DNA from: Deltaproteobacteria bacterium
GTDB taxonomy: Bacteria; Lernaellota; Lernaellaia; JACKCT01
Length of the DNA: 64,000 bases
Reading direction: 5' to 3'
Assembly (NCBI GenBank): GCA_027493875.1
Contig: JAOSJX010000005.1
Location: 1 to 64,000, forward strand
Numbering within the stretch: position 1 is the first letter of the stretch; each line of letters starts with the position of its first letter. The notes beneath the pieces were generated by a model. The model did no database searches. It saw nothing but the letters and a program-made list of their open reading frames with translations, and was not told the DNA's origin. This document shows positions 1-9,006 of the stretch, piece by piece. Both the position numbers and the translations under genes were made by a program.

Positions 1-904
1 GACGGCACCTTGACGAGGCACGTCGTCGCCGGCGACGCGTTGTTCGGTGGGAAAACGGACTCCGCACCGACGGCGCGGAATTCATTCAATTGAGTTTTTT
101 CTCGATGGGCCATCCGGCGACGTCAACGTTGGACAACGGCCAATGGCGCACGTCCATCATCGACACCGACACGACTTTTGACGACCGGCCTGGCGTGACC
201 GATCTTGGGCTGGATTTCGCTTCCCAAGTGCGCGTGAGTTATTTCGACGGACAAAGTATCGTCATGGCCGTCCGTAACGGCCCCGACTGGGATACCGAGG
301 CCGTCGCCGGCGCCGGCGCGGAGTTTGGCGACCACTCGACGGTGTTCAAGTTCGACCAGACGTTGCATGTGCTTTTTTACGACGCCGCGGAAAAGAAACT
401 GAAACACGCGGCCGAAGCGACCGACGAGGGGATGGAGCGTCAAGACGGTGGATGCCGCGGGCGACGTCGGGCGTTACGTGTCCGTGTCCGTCGGCGCTAA
501 CGATTCCCTTCACGCGTGTTATTACGACGCGGACAACGCCGACCTGAAATACGCGAAAAAAGTTTGACGCGGACTGGAGCACGGAGGTGGTGGACGCCGC
601 GGGCGATGTGGGCTCGTACTGCGCCGCCGTGGCGGACGGCTTTAATGTCTTCTTCAGTTACTACGACGCGACGAACAAGGCGCTGAAATACGGCGAATAC
701 GACGGAGCCACGTGGGAGCTGGAAACCGTTGATTCCGAAGACGGGATGGAAGTCGGACTCTTTTCCGATATCGACGTCGATGGGAGCAATAACGCCCACA
801 TCAGTTACGCGTCGCGGGACGCGGCCGGGAACGTACGTTTGAGGTATGCGACGAACGAAGGCGGATCGTGGTCCATTGAGGTCGTCGATGAGGATGCGAA
901 GTAG
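1..904 (+). CDS. Partial surface protein with propeller-like repeats, frameshifted
   Basis: The gene enters from the left edge and ends at the TAG at 902-904. The product consists of repeated short strands and Asp/Asn turns, with recurring motifs such as YYDATNKALKYG and ISYASRDAAGNVRLRY, which suggests a beta-propeller-like extracellular domain (inference; no family assigned). Reading the same repeat style throughout needs frame changes near 50 (GGGAAAA), near 430 (GGGG) and near 552 (A6), all homopolymer sites. It converges on the radical SAM gene with a 6-base gap. The start, any signal peptide and the full length lie outside the window. Confidence 0.5.
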
Positions 905-910
905 CGGCGT

Positions 911-2487
911 TTAACGGTCGCCCCACGACGCGGGCAACGCCGCCGCTTGCCGCGTCACGGCTTCAAACACTTCTCGCGAACGCCGATCCCCGAAAATCCG
1001 GCCGACGGGCCCGGCGAATTTAGCGACGGCGTCCTCGGCAAGCGCGCCGAGAGGCCGGCGGAACGGCGCTCCCTGTAATTGAAAGCAATCGCGCGTGGAC
1101 GCCTCGGAATTTCCCGTCCGATGCTCCGTCCGCAGGAGCCCCGGCTGCTGAAAGATCCCCGCCGTATCAAACATTCGCGTCGCCGCGTAGAGCGGCGTCG
1201 TGAGCTCCGCGGCGGCCCGTTCCGTGGCCGTCTCCTCGCCGGTGAAGCGGATAAGATCCTCGCGCAACGCGCGGGCTTCCCGCTTCGCGGTGGCGCTCAG
1301 GCCGAAACGCTCGACCGTCCGCGTCAGGGGCAGAACGCCGCGTGCCCGGCGCCGCTGCATCTCGGCCCGCGCGGCGAGGAGCGGATTGGCGTCGTTCTGG
1401 AACGTTCGGAATCCGTTGAGCCAGACCCGCGCAAGACGTAGCGGGCTCGGGCCGAGGCGCTCGAAGTCCTGGCGATAGAGTTCGCGCTGCAATTCTTCGA
1501 CGCGCCCGGGGTCGTCGAATTTCGGATGGCTTGTGCATTGCGAAACCGTCCCAGCGACGAAGATCCGGATCGTTACGGTAAAGATCCCGGTAGCGGTCTT
1601 CCGCCACGACTTGCGCATGAAACGGGGTTCCTGGGAACGCGAAGTAGATGAGGATCTGCGTCATCGCCGGGGCGAGCGTCATGAGATCCTCGAACTCGTC
1701 ACGGATCGCCGCTTCGTCCTGGTACGGAAACCCGATGATCATGGACGTCAGCATCGCGCAACCCGCGAAACGCAGGTCGCGGTAGAGGTCGCCGATCGGC
1801 CGGCCGCGCTGCTTCCCGTAGCCCGCGGCTTTGCCTTCGAACGCGTTCCAGACGAGTTCGAAGCCCATCTCCGCGATCTCGCGCGGCGTGAATTGCGACA
1901 GCCCGCGCACGCTGCCGAAACCCATCAGCGCCAGCGGTTCGCCGCCCTCGCGGACGCACTCAAGAAATTCCCGCGCGCGTCTTTTGTGGAGAAAAAATCT
2001 TCGTCGATGATGACGAAGTTATCCATGAGCACACCGTCGGCATCGGCCCGCTCGCGCGTTGCGAGGAGCGCTTCGTAGATCTCGCGGCCGGTTTTGAGAA
2101 ACGGAACGTAACGCCGGCGGAAAAAGTGGGACGTGCAGCAGAAGTCGCAACCGTTGGGACAACCCAATCCGGCGGTGACGTGACCGACCACGGACGCGCG
2201 TTGGATGCCGAGCACGCTCGTCGCCGGAGTCGGCGCGTGCGGCGTACGGCGAGGTGCGCTCTCGTCTTCACCGAGGAGGCGACGGAGAAAGCCGATCCCT
2301 TCCTCGCGACAGATCGCATCGGCGAGGGGTTGGAGGATTTCGTCGGGCAGCACGGTGCCGTAACCGCCGAGCACGATCTTCGCGCCGGGGAGATGCCGGC
2401 GGATCAGCGGCACCATTTCGCGCACCTTGTGGAAGGTGGATACGACGAAGTTGATGCCGACGTGCGTGTAGCCCCAACCAAATCATT
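911..2487 (-). CDS. B12-binding radical SAM protein, frameshifted, N-terminus lost
   Basis: Near the visible N-terminus the segment around THVGINFVV and KIVLGGYGT resembles the second half of a cobalamin-binding Rossmann domain. The radical SAM cysteines follow as CPNGCDFC (C-x3-C-x2-C), then DEDFF and FGSVRG, as in the SAM-binding barrel of B12-dependent radical SAM enzymes. The frame changes near 1977 and near 1538; rejoined, the protein continues to TAA 911-913. The substrate cannot be told. Upstream, an in-frame TGA and a run-rich block (2490-2830) replace the expected start of the B12 domain, so the 5' end is probably damaged by assembly. The family assignment is fairly sure; the function is not. 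Confidence 0.7.
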
Positions 2488-2489
2488 TA

Positions 2490-2830
2490 GGGTAGGGCGG
2501 CAGCCGGCGGGGGCTGGCCCTTTTCGGCAGAGGCCAGAGGCCCGAGGCCGGAAGACAGGAGGGAGGGAGAGCGGGCGGGGCGGGCAGGGGGGGTAGGCGT
2601 AGGAGGGGGTGGCCGGCGCGGGCGCCCCGGGGGCGGCCGCGGGCGGGCCCCGGCCGGCGAAGGAAATCGACTAAAACCACCACAACCCCCTTCACGAAAG
2701 GGGCTTGGCAAACCACGTTGCGTTTAATGTATTGGGGGGGCGGGCGGGGGGGGGAGGCGGGGCGCGGGCGGCCAAGCCAGGCGACCCCACCTTTGGGCCC
2801 CCCCCCGCCCGCGGCGGGGACGACCGCCGG
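2490..2830. other. G/C-homopolymer-rich block, probable assembly or sequencing artefact
   Basis: This stretch is dominated by runs of G or C (G7 to G9, C9) and lacks the codon structure seen everywhere else. It cuts off two genes at once: the N-terminus of the radical SAM gene on one side and the C-terminus of the Asp-stalk protein on the other, whose paralogue at 4061-5126 ends in a defined GGCGC tail. The simplest reading is a low-quality join of two contigs or reads. A real low-complexity insertion cannot be excluded from sequence alone. Confidence 0.55.
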
Positions 2831-3848
2831 AGTCGGCGGCCGCCGTGTCATCGTCGGCCCCCATGTCATCGTCGCCACCCGCCGTATCGTCATCATCGTC
2901 ACCGGCATCGTCATCCGACGAATCGTCGTCGCCGTTGTCGTCATCGGCATCATCGTCCGACGCGTCATCGTCTCCCGTGTCGTCGTCCGATGTATCGTCG
3001 TCGCTCGTGTCATCGTCGCTGACGTCGTCGTCACCCGTGTCGTCATCGCCGGTATCATCGTCGCCGCCGGCGGTGGTCGTGGTGGTGGACGTCGTGGCGA
3101 TCGTCGTGGTGGTGGTTCCCGGAGATGTCGTCGTGGTGGTCCCGGGAACGGTCGTGGTTGTTGTTCCCGGCGTTGTTGTCGTTGTGGTTCCCGGCGTCGT
3201 CGTCGTGGTGGTTCCCGGAACGGTGGTCGTCGTCGTTCCGGGCACCGTCGTCGTGGTGGTGCCGGGGACGGTCGTCGTCGTGGTGGTCGTTGACGTTGTT
3301 GTTGTCGTGGAGCCGTTCAGACGAATGTTGTCCAGCGCCCAATAGCCCCCGGCGCCGAGGCCGGCGATAAAGTCGAAACGGAATTCCAAGTCCGACGCCC
3401 CGTCGGCGATGTCGGAAATGTCGAAGGTCAACTGGTCCTCGAGATCCGAGGTTGTGTACGAAAGAACCAGTTCCCACGTTCCCCCGCCGGACCGCGCGTA
3501 GAAATATCCCTCCGCATTATTCGGCACGAGAAAATTGGTGGCGAACTCCGTGTCGAGGGTGACGGAGACGTCGGTGTAATCCGACGCGTCGATGGTGTTG
3601 GAAATCATCGTGGTATCCTCGTCCCGGAGCGACGAGGCGGTGGCGAACGCGAAGCCGCCGACGATGTAATTCCACCACGGGAAGTTCACAGGCCCGAGCC
3701 CCCAATCGATACTGTCCCCGGAGTTGTCGATGACGGTCCACCCGGGCCACGAAGGCTGAAAATCCTCGACGAAAAATTCCACGGCGCCGGCCGGTACCAC
3801 GGACACCAAAAGCGCGACGGTCAAAACCGCCAACCCGAATCGATGCAT
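2724..3848 (-). CDS. Secreted beta-sandwich protein with Thr-rich and poly-Asp stalk, 3' end corrupted
   Basis: The ATG at 3848 is preceded by GGGAGA. Residues 1-22 form a signal peptide ending PAGA. Residues 23-180 form a domain with FVEDFQP, GWTVIDNSG, NTIDASDYTDVSV and YWALDNIRL, typical of jelly-roll or choice-of-anchor-type extracellular modules. A Thr-rich linker (TTTTTVPG units) and a DDDTSDDD-type acidic tract follow. The paralogue at 4061-5126 is very similar through the domain. The last ~50 residues read PPRRG-like nonsense inside the 2490-2830 block, so the true C-terminus, probably GGCGC as in the paralogue, is missing. A ligand or enzyme activity cannot be assigned. Confidence 0.7.
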   Translation of the reverse strand: MHRFGLAVLTVALLVSVVPAGAVEFFVEDFQPSWPGWTVIDNSGDSIDWGLGPVNFPWWNYIVGGFAFATASSLRDEDTTMISNTIDASDYTDVSVTLDTEFATNFLVPNNAEGYFYARSGGGTWELVLSYTTSDLEDQLTFDISDIADGASDLEFRFDFIAGLGAGGYWALDNIRLNGSTTTTTSTTTTTTTVPGTTTTTVPGTTTTTVPGTTTTTTPGTTTTTTPGTTTTTVPGTTTTTSPGTTTTTIATTSTTTTTAGGDDDTGDDDTGDDDVSDDDTSDDDTSDDDTGDDDASDDDADDDNGDDDSSDDDAGDDDDDTAGGDDDMGADDDTAAADSGGRPRRGRGGAQRWGRLAWPPAPRLPPPPAPPIH

Positions 3849-3993
3849 CTTCAATTCTCCCAACCGAAAACCCTGCAAGTCCGCCGACGCTTGAGGTCCG
3901 CGAAGCCGCGGGTAAAAAAACAACGCTAACAGAAACCGCGGAAAGCGGACAAGCCGCACCCGGAACCGCGGATGAGCAGACCGGAAACGCCGG

Positions 3994-4027
3994 AAAAAAA
4001 GCCCGCCAAGTTGCGGCTCGGCGGGCG
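3994..4027 (-). terminator. Rho-independent terminator after the 4061-5126 gene
   Basis: On the minus strand GCCCGCC (4021-4027 side) pairs with GGCGGGC across a 12-base loop and is followed directly by seven T residues. It sits about 35 bases after the TGA at 4061-4063. Confidence 0.8.
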
Positions 4028-4060
4028 TCGTTGGTTTTCTTGGTGCTTTAAGCCGTCGGG

Positions 4061-5126
4061 TCAGCAGCCGCAGCCGCCGCCGTGACCTCCTTCGTCGGAC
4101 GCCGAGCCTGAAATGCCGTCGTCGTCTCCCGTGTCGTCGTCTCCGCCCGGGTAGGCGTCGTCATCCGCGTCATCGTCAACATCATTGTCGAGCGAATCGT
4201 CGTCATCGACCGTCGTATCATCATCGCCGGTGTCGTCGTCTCCCGTGTCGTCGTCTCCTGTGTCGTCATCCCCGGTATCGTCGTCGCCCGTATCGTCGTC
4301 CCCGGTGTCGTCATCACCGGTGTCATCGTCCCCCGTGTCGTCATCACCGGTGTCGTCGTCGCCGGTATCGTCATCTCCGCCGCCGGTGGTTGTGGTGGTG
4401 GAAGTGGTGGTGATCGTCGTCGTGGTGGTTCCCGGCGTTGTCGTCGTCGTGGTTCCCGGAATCGTGGTTGTGGTCGTCGTCCCCGGATCGGTCGTCGTCG
4501 TGGTTGTGGGCGGTGTCGTCGTCGTGGTTGTTGTTGTGGTGGTGGTCGTCGTGGTCGTCGACGTCGTGGTCGTCGTGGTGGTCGAGCCGTTCAACCGGAC
4601 GTTGTCCAAGGCCCAGTACCCGTTGGCGCCGGGGCCGGCGATGAAGTCGAAGCGCAATTCGACGTCGGACGCGCCGTCGGCGATGTCCGAGATATCGAAA
4701 GTCAGGTGATCCTCGGGATCGCTGGCGGCATAGGAAAGAATCAGCTCCCAGGTTCCGCCGCCGGAGCGTGCGTAGAAGCTATCCTTCCGCGTTGTCGGGC
4801 ACAAAGACTTCGCTGACGAACTCGGAGTCGATCGTCACGCTCACGTCGGTGTACGCCGACGCGTCGATCTCGTTGGAGATGAGCGTCGTGTCCGCGTCGT
4901 CAAACGAAAAGCCGTAGGCAAACGCGAAACCGCCCGTGATGTAATTCCACCAGGGAAAGACAAAAGGCCCCGATTCCCATTCCTGGCCGTCACCGGAGTT
5001 GTCGATCACGGTCCAGCCGCCGGGGAATCCGGGCTGGAAATCCTCGAGATAGAATTCCACGGCGCCGGCCGGTGCCGCGAACACCAGAAACGCGACGGTC
5101 AAAACCGCCAAACCCACGCGACGCAT
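4061..5126 (-). CDS. Secreted beta-sandwich protein with Thr-rich linker, poly-Asp stalk and CGC terminus
   Basis: ATG at 5126; signal peptide of about 23 residues ending PAGA. The extracellular domain repeats the signature of its paralogue at 2724-3848 (LEDFQPG, WTVIDNSGDG, FDISDIADGASD, YWALDNVRL). A poly-Thr linker and ten or more DDDTG units follow, and the protein ends GGHGGGCGC. A single-base insertion near 4787 puts a stop after VPDNAEG; the paralogue continues YFYARSGG at that point, so the break is probably an error. The tail, with two Cys as third-last and last residues and no following membrane helix, matches the metalloprotease at 26159-29683 and may be a surface-anchoring signal (inference). 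Confidence 0.75.
4206..4375 (-). repeat. 15-bp tandem repeat encoding (DDDTG)n
   Basis: About eleven consecutive 15-base units read as Asp-Asp-Asp-Thr-Gly on the minus strand. Synonymous changes (GAC/GAT, ACC/ACG/ACA, GGC/GGG/GGA) are scattered between units, so the peptide is more conserved than the DNA, which speaks for selection on the stalk. Shorter relatives lie at 6830-6895, 12893-12935, 17925-18000 and in the other stalked genes of the window. Confidence 0.85.
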
Positions 5127-5454
5127 CGTCGAACCTCCCAAACCAAGAGAAAAACTCGTGTTTTCAAGTCCTTGTTTTATTGCGCGCTGCCGCGAATCGA
5201 AAGTAATAAGAATACCAGAAATTGTAGAAACAAGTCGAGGGCCGCCAAGTAGTCGTGTCGGCCCCCTTCGGCGCAGAATCGATTTTTCCTCGTCTTGCGG
5301 CGGTTCACGCCACAGGCCATTCTCCGTCGCCCCGCAAGCGAAGCTCACGCTCGACCGCCGATCGCGCCTCGGGGAGACAAAACGCCCGGCGGGCGTGACG
5401 GGCCATCGCCCCCCGAATTGGGGCGCCGCAGCCGATAAGTTTTGAAATCTGTTC
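5127..5454. other. Intergenic region with promoter of the 5126 gene
   Basis: No coding potential is seen. The part next to 5126 is A/T-richer (around 5150-5225) and probably holds the promoter of the stalked secreted protein. The part near 5380 holds a hairpin that may end transcription of the minus-strand gene at 5455-7089. Confidence 0.5.
5378..5396 (-). terminator. Possible terminator after the 5455-7089 gene
   Basis: ACGCCC and GGGCGT (5382-5396) form a tight stem with a 3-base loop, followed on the minus strand by a short TTTTG. The short T run makes it weak. Confidence 0.4.
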
Positions 5455-7089
5455 CTAGTCCGCCTTATCGATAAACTTATGATACGCCGCCATCCAGTAC
5501 GCGACCAGATAATCGACGCCCGGCCGGGTGACGGCCTCGTTGTCCGTACCACACGGCTCGAAGCGGTACGGGTTGCGCTGCCAGAGAAAGTCCGTGGAGC
5601 ATTGCTGCAGCACCGGATGCGCGTCCAGGGTCTGCGGCTCGATGTTGCCGAAGAGATCCCCAAGAAACGGGTACTGCACGATGAGGTCGTGCAGGAAGAC
5701 GGAGACCGGGTCGAGGGCCGTGTCGTCCGGATCGACGGCGTAGGACGTGTTCGGCGCGTCGCGGAAATCGCCCAAATCCTCTTCGAGCTGGTCCTGGTAT
5801 TCGTCCTTCGACGGCGTGTAGATCCCCTGGCTCATGTGAATGGCGTTGAAAAAGGCGTTGTGCGACAGGCGCGTGTGGCTGTGCGTCTGCGTGTCGAACA
5901 TATCGAGTAGGAACGCGTAGTCGTCCGCGCCGAGATACACCTTCCCCAAACGCAGCAGCGAATAGAAATTCTGGTGGCCGAGGTTGTTGCCGTAGTAGTC
6001 GCCGTAGCGGTTCATGATCGTGATGTTCATGAGGCGCAGGTAATCGCGTTTGTCGTCCGCGATCCATTTCTGCACCTCCGCCTTGAAGCGGTCCTCGCCG
6101 GTGAGGTGGTAGCCGATGAGCGCCCAGTTGAGCTGCTGCGGCGGCAGCACGTTGGGCGCGGCGCCGGTGGGCTGACCGTCCACGTCGATGATCCACCAGT
6201 AGTTGGCGATCAGCTCGTCGAGCACCTCGGCCACGTTGGCGGCGATCATCGCGCGCGTCGGCGCGTCGTCCACCAGGTCATAGACGGTGGCCATGCCGAG
6301 GAACCAACCGGTGTACTGGTCGCGGCTCGTATTGCCGTCCCACCAGTCGCCGGCGTAGTCGCCGCTCTCGATGTGGTGGCAGGAATGGTGCCCTTCGCAC
6401 CACGTGTCGCCGCCGAACGCCTCGTACATTTCCGGCGCGTCTTGCGGCGCCACGTAACGGGCGATAAAGCCGGGGCGGCCGGTCACGTGCAGGTGGCGGT
6501 CCAGCGAGGTGACCGCGCGAATCGCGTTGTCCTTGGCCTCTTGCTCGCCGGTCACGTAATAACGAAACGCTTGGGACGTCGCGTAGGTGCCGGTCCAGAT
6601 GCAACTGTCGCCAAAGTCGCCGTAAGAGGACACGGTGTCGCGGTTCGCGTCCGTAAACACGACGATGCCCACGGTGCTGCCGTAGTAGGGCTGGTGCCAG
6701 TCCAGGTGGAACTGATCGTAATCCTCGGCCTTCAAACGCATCGTTCCGGCGCTCGGGTTCTCGTCGTAATCCTGCGTTTCGATATTCGATTGCGGCCAGT
6801 CCGCGACGAACAGATCGTCCACCGTGTCGTCGTCGCCGGTGTCGTCATCGCCCGTATCGTCATCGCCGGTGTCGTCGTCGCCCGTATCGTCGTCCGGCCA
6901 GTCGGGCACGGTGTCGTCATCGGTCTCGTCATCGTCTAGATCGTCGTCATCATCCACGGGTAACGTATCGTCGTCGCCGCTATCGTCGTCGTCATCGTCG
7001 TCGCCGCACGAACACCCGGCGAAAAACGTAAAACCCGCAATCAAAAACGCGAGCACCAAAGCCAATCTCAGTGTTCCGGAAAGTCGCAT
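5455..7089 (-). CDS. Poly-Asp-stalked lipoprotein with alpha/alpha-toroid domain
   Basis: ATG at 7089 is preferred over the upstream in-frame start at 7113 because GGGGGAG lies seven bases before it. The signal peptide ends in FFAGC, a lipobox, and the acidic stalk starts two residues after the cysteine (CSCGDDDD), running about 65 residues. The rest (about 470 residues) is rich in aromatic helices: GTYATSQAFRYYVTGEQEA, HLHVTGRPGFIARY, GWFLGMATVYDL, YYGNNLGHQNFYSLLRLG. This pattern fits the (alpha/alpha)6 toroid of polysaccharide lyases and heparinase-like enzymes. The lipoprotein at 46772-48952 is a distant paralogue. The location is the outer-membrane surface or periplasm; a substrate cannot be stated. 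Confidence 0.7.
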   Translation of the reverse strand: MRLSGTLRLALVLAFLIAGFTFFAGCSCGDDDDDDDSGDDDTLPVDDDDDLDDDETDDDTVPDWPDDDTGDDDTGDDDTGDDDTGDDDTVDDLFVADWPQSNIETQDYDENPSAGTMRLKAEDYDQFHLDWHQPYYGSTVGIVVFTDANRDTVSSYGDFGDSCIWTGTYATSQAFRYYVTGEQEAKDNAIRAVTSLDRHLHVTGRPGFIARYVAPQDAPEMYEAFGGDTWCEGHHSCHHIESGDYAGDWWDGNTSRDQYTGWFLGMATVYDLVDDAPTRAMIAANVAEVLDELIANYWWIIDVDGQPTGAAPNVLPPQQLNWALIGYHLTGEDRFKAEVQKWIADDKRDYLRLMNITIMNRYGDYYGNNLGHQNFYSLLRLGKVYLGADDYAFLLDMFDTQTHSHTRLSHNAFFNAIHMSQGIYTPSKDEYQDQLEEDLGDFRDAPNTSYAVDPDDTALDPVSVFLHDLIVQYPFLGDLFGNIEPQTLDAHPVLQQCSTDFLWQRNPYRFEPCGTDNEAVTRPGVDYLVAYWMAAYHKFIDKAD

Positions 7090-7485
7090 CGCCGCTCCCC
7101 CAAGGTGTGACAACCCTTCATCATGGCACGCGGGCGCCGCAGGTCAAGCGGCGCGCCGTTTCAAAACGTTTCGCGCCCCGAGAAATTCAGAGCCGCGCAC
7201 GACAGCAAGCGGGTGACCGCAACGCGTCCCGATCACGCCACGCCTTTCCAACAACGTTGCGCACCCCGAGGGGCAATCAGAGCCGCGACCGTGAGGGAGC
7301 GGTTTATAGAATGTTGAACGGCACGTCTCCGCCGTCTCAACAACGTTCCGCGTCCCGAGGAAAAAGAGGGAAAACCCCAGCCGGCCTCTGGCGTGTGGCT
7401 TGTCTTGTTGTGCGTGGCGCATCCTTTACAATCGCGAGGGAGTTGATTCCTCTGACGCAGGCAGCGAAGGTTTCGACGGGGTGGC
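7090..7485. repeat. Intergenic region made of degenerate dispersed repeats
   Basis: No convincing gene. Three imperfect copies of a motif around CAACGTTCCGCGTCCCGAGG (near 7155, 7243 and 7339) are followed by related strings such as AGCCGCGCACGA, then AAGCGGGTGACCG. The latter recurs at 45321-45350. A second unit, AGGAAAAAGAGGGAAA plus CCAGCC, occurs at 7358 and again near 7960. These are probably inactive intergenic repeat families. Confidence 0.6.
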
Positions 7486-7737
7486 ATGACGTACGAAATT
7501 TATCTTAAACCGCAGGCGATTAAGGACCTCGAAGGCCTTTCCGCCGCCGATCGGCGGCGCGTCACGCAGAAAATGGAGGGTCTTCGAAACACCCCGTGGA
7601 CCGGCGTGAAGAAGCTGACGAATTATTCGCCGGAATATCGGCTGCGCATCGGATCTTTTCGCGTGCTCTTTGAGGTTGAGGAGGAGAGCGTTATGATTTA
7701 CCGGATCGTCCCTCGGAAGGAGGCCTATCGCAAATGA
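7486..7737 (+). CDS. RelE/ParE-family type II toxin
   Basis: An 83-residue basic protein with the RelE fold pattern: YEIYLKPQAIKDLEGL helix, then KKLTNYSPEYRLRIGSFRVLFEV and a final IVPRKEAY strand. Family members cleave mRNA at the ribosome or poison gyrase; the type cannot be told here. Its stop overlaps the start of the antitoxin by four bases (ATGA, 7734-7737), so the two are translationally coupled. The toxin comes first, the reverse of most relBE operons. Confidence 0.85.
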   Translation: MTYEIYLKPQAIKDLEGLSAADRRRVTQKMEGLRNTPWTGVKKLTNYSPEYRLRIGSFRVLFEVEEESVMIYRIVPRKEAYRK

Positions 7738-7946
7738 CGGCCGCAAAACCGAAATTGACCCCGCGCTTTCTGGAGACCAAGGACGGCCGGAAGGAATTTG
7801 TGGTGTTGCCCTACGACGAATACCTCGCCGTTCGCGCCTACCTCGACGACGTCGAAGACCTCATTCTCCTCCGTCAGGCCAAGCGCAAAGAAGGCCGCGC
7901 CAAAGGCCGGCGCCTCGAAGGCGTCAAAGAATCGCTCGGCGCCTGA
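7734..7946 (+). CDS. Antitoxin partner of the RelE-like toxin (Phd/YefM-like)
   Basis: A 70-residue protein with a beta-rich start (RKEFVVLPYDEYLAVRAYL) and an acidic helix (DDVEDLILLRQAKR), a layout typical of Phd/YefM-type antitoxins that bind DNA with the N-terminus and the toxin with the C-terminus. It overlaps the toxin gene by ATGA. The final part (KEGRAKGRRLEGVKESL) is basic rather than disordered-acidic. The family call rests mainly on context. Confidence 0.7.
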   Translation: MTAAKPKLTPRFLETKDGRKEFVVLPYDEYLAVRAYLDDVEDLILLRQAKRKEGRAKGRRLEGVKESLGA

Positions 7947-8124
7947 CGCCCGCGCCCTGAGGAAAAAGAGGGAAAGACCCAGCCCCGCTCGAAGCGGGGC
8001 GTGTGGCCGGTCCCCTTTTTCCGGAATAGGGGAATGGTCAGGGGCCGATTTTTTCGCAATGCTTTCCTCGGTTGAGCTATGTCGGCAAATCGTCGCTATC
8101 GGAATTTTTTGTACGAGGTCCACA

Positions 8125-8788
8125 ATGCGTATTCGCAATAGAGTTTTTCTGCGCATTGCTGGCCTTGTCTCTGAATTTCACTCTTTCTTGTTCTTCCATG
8201 GAACGTACCGCGGGGGAAACGTTGGGTTTTACATTTCCCTACGATCATAATCACGTGAAATACCGGTACGATGAGTCAACGAAGGTGAAATGGATATCCT
8301 ACGTTTGGCGCGTCGAGACGACCCCTAAACTCGGTGGTCTCCTCATACTTGCTCTTAGCTATGAGACGAGAAAAGAGACAGTTCCTGCGACACCGGACAG
8401 CACGGTCTACTTGGGTTTTCGGTACCAACTCGACAATTCTTGGAGATTTCTCGATTGCCCAAATAGGACCTTGTTTTTGAAAGCCCCTGGTAGGTGGATG
8501 TGCCCCTGTAAGTGGGCGCTCCCAGGCGCGATGCACTACGAAACAAGTGAGCACGGCCGGTTGTTAACCGAGGAATTTGTCCAGCTCGTTAAAGCGCGAT
8601 GGGTAGAAGATATATCCAAGCAAAAAAAAGTCGAAGCATCGCTGTGCGGCTACCGATTCGTTCTTGACGAACAAGCGTTAGCTCCGATGCGAGATTTTCT
8701 TGAAACAATTGGCTTCGAAAATGGTCCTGACGGGAGCGGACCAATGGGAAGCGAACCCGAACAAGATTGTTGCACGATATATGACTGA
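8125..8788 (+). CDS. Hypothetical lipoprotein, low GC, frameshift in signal peptide
   Basis: The body of this protein (about 215 residues) has no family I recognise. It is Cys-containing (CPCKWALPG, SLCGYRFVLDE) and ends CCTIYD. The reading frame that covers it has no good start, but the overlapping frame offers ATG at 8125. Joining the two at the TTTTT run near 8143 gives MRIRNRVFFCALLALSLN plus FTLSC, a complete lipoprotein signal, so one indel there is likely. Base composition is clearly lower in GC (around 50%) than all neighbours, which suggests recent transfer. It sits between a toxin-antitoxin pair and repeats. Confidence 0.5.
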
Positions 8789-8883
8789 CCGTGAGCGCGA
8801 TAGGATCGGCAACGGTCATGAATTTTTGGGATCTGGAAACTAGGCGCGGTCGCTTAATACCGTGACTCCTCAAAACCCATCTA

Positions 8884-8945
8884 CTTAATCTGCGTCATCT
8901 GCGGATTGTCCTCGCCCTCATTCCGCAATCCGCAATCCGCAATCG
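8884..8945. repeat. Two intergenic repeat types: ATCTGCG unit and CCGCAAT unit
   Basis: ATCTGCG-x-CATCTGCGGATTG (8886-8908) is followed by three tandem CCGCAAT units (8922-8944). Both motifs recur in other intergenic gaps of the window: the first near 40581, 45428 and 45543, the second near 11661 and 18430. Confidence 0.7.
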
Positions 8946-9006
8946 AAAATCCCGCCCCCGGCGCCCTTTATTGCGCCGGGGCGGATGCCCCGGGTACAGT
9001 GCGCGC

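Noticed and set aside
2845..4709. Poly-Val/poly-Ser reading frames on the plus strand (2845-3345, 4185-4709)
   Set aside because: They are the antisense of the Thr/Asp-stalk genes (ACC/GAC codons read as GGT/GTC); no start context and no fold.
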